Source: an uncultured Acidimicrobiia bacterium
Lineage (GTDB): Bacteria > Actinomycetota > Acidimicrobiia > Spongiisociales > JAENVV01
Direction of reading: 5' to 3'
Length of the DNA stretch: 7,294 nt
Assembly (NCBI GenBank): GCA_905480085.1
Contig: CAJQPD010000075.1
Location: forward strand, 1-7,294
The translations under genes and the position numbers were made by a program. Positions 6,493 to 7,294 of this stretch are shown piece after piece. The notes beneath the pieces are model-generated. The model was not told the DNA's origin. It made no database searches and saw nothing but the letters and a program-made list of their open reading frames with translations. Numbering within the stretch: position 1 is the first letter of the stretch; every line of letters begins with the position of its first letter.

Positions 6493-7271
6493 CAGGCGGC
6501 CAGAAACGGTTCGATGGCGTCAAGGAAACGCTCGGGCGCCTGGAGTTGGGGTCCGTGGGCCACCCCGTCAAGTTCGATGTACGTCGAGTTCGGAATCGTG
6601 GCGTGAAGAGCCCGACTCAGAGACGGCGGGGTAGCCATGTCCTCACTCCCGATCACCAACAGGGTCGGGTTGCTGATCGCCGGGACCTCCCGGTCATAGT
6701 TCACGTCGTGGATCGCCTGGCAGGCGGTCTGGAATGCTTTCGGATCGGTCCTGAGGAGGACCTCTCGCCGCTCTGCGACCATTTCGGGATGGGCAGCCAT
6801 GAAATCGGCAGAGAAGATTCGACCGACCGCCATATCAGCCACTCCCTCCATGCCCCCGTTGGCCACTTTGTCGATCATGATTGGGAAGGCCTGCTTTCCG
6901 GCCGGCGGGAGGGACGAACCACAGCCCACCAGGATGAGTTTGTTGAAACGATTTCCGTGGCGGACTGCCGTCGCCAGAGCTACGAAACCGCCGAGACCAT
7001 TCCCGAGAATGGCCGTCGTGGCCGGATCATAATCGCCGGCCTCGAGCAAACCTCCGATCCGGTCTCCGTACGAATCCATGGTGGGCTCGGCGGGAGCCGA
7101 GGGTCCGTACCCGGGAAGATCGACCAGCGTCAGCCGATATCGGCTGGCGAGACGAGGAGCGACCAGGTCATACACATGGCGGTCCGTCAGGAGGGAATGC
7201 AGCAAGATCAGATCGGGGCCCTCTCCGACCTGTTCGATCCCTATCGGTCCAGTGCTGGTTTCAACGATCAT
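6492..7271 (-). CDS. Alpha/beta-hydrolase-fold protein with Gly in place of the nucleophilic Ser
   Basis: A 259-residue protein of normal length for small alpha/beta hydrolases such as 3-oxoadipate enol-lactonase. Strand 3 and the oxyanion region read LILLHSLLTD (21-30), followed by VDLPGYGPSAP (50-60). The nucleophile elbow is GNGLGG (90-95) where GxSxGG is expected, so the catalytic Ser is Gly92 (GGT codon at 6998-6996, one base from AGT). The acid D211 (GSEDMATPP) and H239 (DGVAHGPQ) are kept, as is the rest of the fold, so the gene is not otherwise decayed. The start is ATG 7271 with AAGGAG five bases upstream. Its stop overlaps the start of molybdopterin subunit B. It may be a non-hydrolytic partner, a lyase-like enzyme, or an inactivated esterase. 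The fold is sure; activity is uncertain. Confidence 0.9.
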   Translation of the reverse strand: MIVETSTGPIGIEQVGEGPDLILLHSLLTDRHVYDLVAPRLASRYRLTLVDLPGYGPSAPAEPTMDSYGDRIGGLLEAGDYDPATTAILGNGLGGFVALATAVRHGNRFNKLILVGCGSSLPPAGKQAFPIMIDKVANGGMEGVADMAVGRIFSADFMAAHPEMVAERREVLLRTDPKAFQTACQAIHDVNYDREVPAISNPTLLVIGSEDMATPPSLSRALHATIPNSTYIELDGVAHGPQLQAPERFLDAIEPFLAA

Positions 7272-7276
7272 CGATT

Positions 7277-7282
7277 CTCCTT
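7277..7282 (-). promoter_or_regulatory. Shine-Dalgarno site of the alpha/beta-hydrolase gene
   Basis: AAGGAG lies five bases before ATG 7271 on the minus strand. Only 12 further bases of upstream sequence are visible, so neither a promoter nor a preceding gene can be judged. Confidence 0.75.
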
Positions 7283-7294
7283 GGGTTTAGAAAC

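Noticed and set aside
6492..7271. Pseudogene call for the alpha/beta-hydrolase
   Set aside because: Only the nucleophile is replaced. Length, frame, acid, histidine, ribosome binding site and coupling to the next gene are all normal.

Overview
The window is a single-strand catabolic-looking gene block. All five recognisable protein genes lie on the minus strand and are read from right to left. The DNA is GC-rich, genes are packed with stop/start overlaps, and a GTG start is used. This fits a free-living aerobic or facultative high-GC bacterium, for example an actinobacterium or a Chloroflexota member. That assignment is an inference from style and gene content; no taxonomic marker is present.

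Layout in transcription order: (1) an alpha/beta-hydrolase-fold protein (7271 to 6492); (2) a molybdopterin-binding large subunit of the xanthine dehydrogenase / form II CO-dehydrogenase-like family (6492 to 4237), which starts on the hydrolase stop codon (TGATG); (3) a 123-base gap (4236 to 4114) with a GC hairpin, a near-palindromic AT-rich box and a good ribosome binding site; (4) an NAD(P)-dependent beta-hydroxyacid dehydrogenase (4113 to 3226); (5) a second, divergent molybdopterin-binding large subunit (about 3167 to 861); (6) the first 288 codons of an M24 (creatinase/prolidase-fold) protein (864 leftward past base 1), which overlaps the previous stop by four bases (ATGA). No RNA gene, mobile element or CRISPR array was seen.

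Both molybdenum subunits keep the main family motifs, including the catalytic glutamate, and carry the RGAGR-type active-site loop. They are therefore not form I (AYxCSFR) CO dehydrogenases and probably hydroxylate an organic substrate. Their usual FAD and 2Fe-2S partner subunits are not in the window. Together the genes suggest oxidation of an unknown, perhaps N-containing, compound: hydroxylation by the Mo enzymes, C-N or C-C cleavage by hydrolase-fold proteins, and oxidation of a hydroxyacid intermediate.

The most interesting point is that both hydrolase-fold genes have altered catalytic residues. The alpha/beta-hydrolase has Gly where the nucleophilic Ser should be (GNGLG elbow). The M24 protein has Glu and Gln where two metal-binding Asp residues should be. 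Each is translationally coupled to one of the two Mo subunits. A possible 21-codon micro-ORF also links the dehydrogenase to the second Mo subunit by overlaps at both ends.
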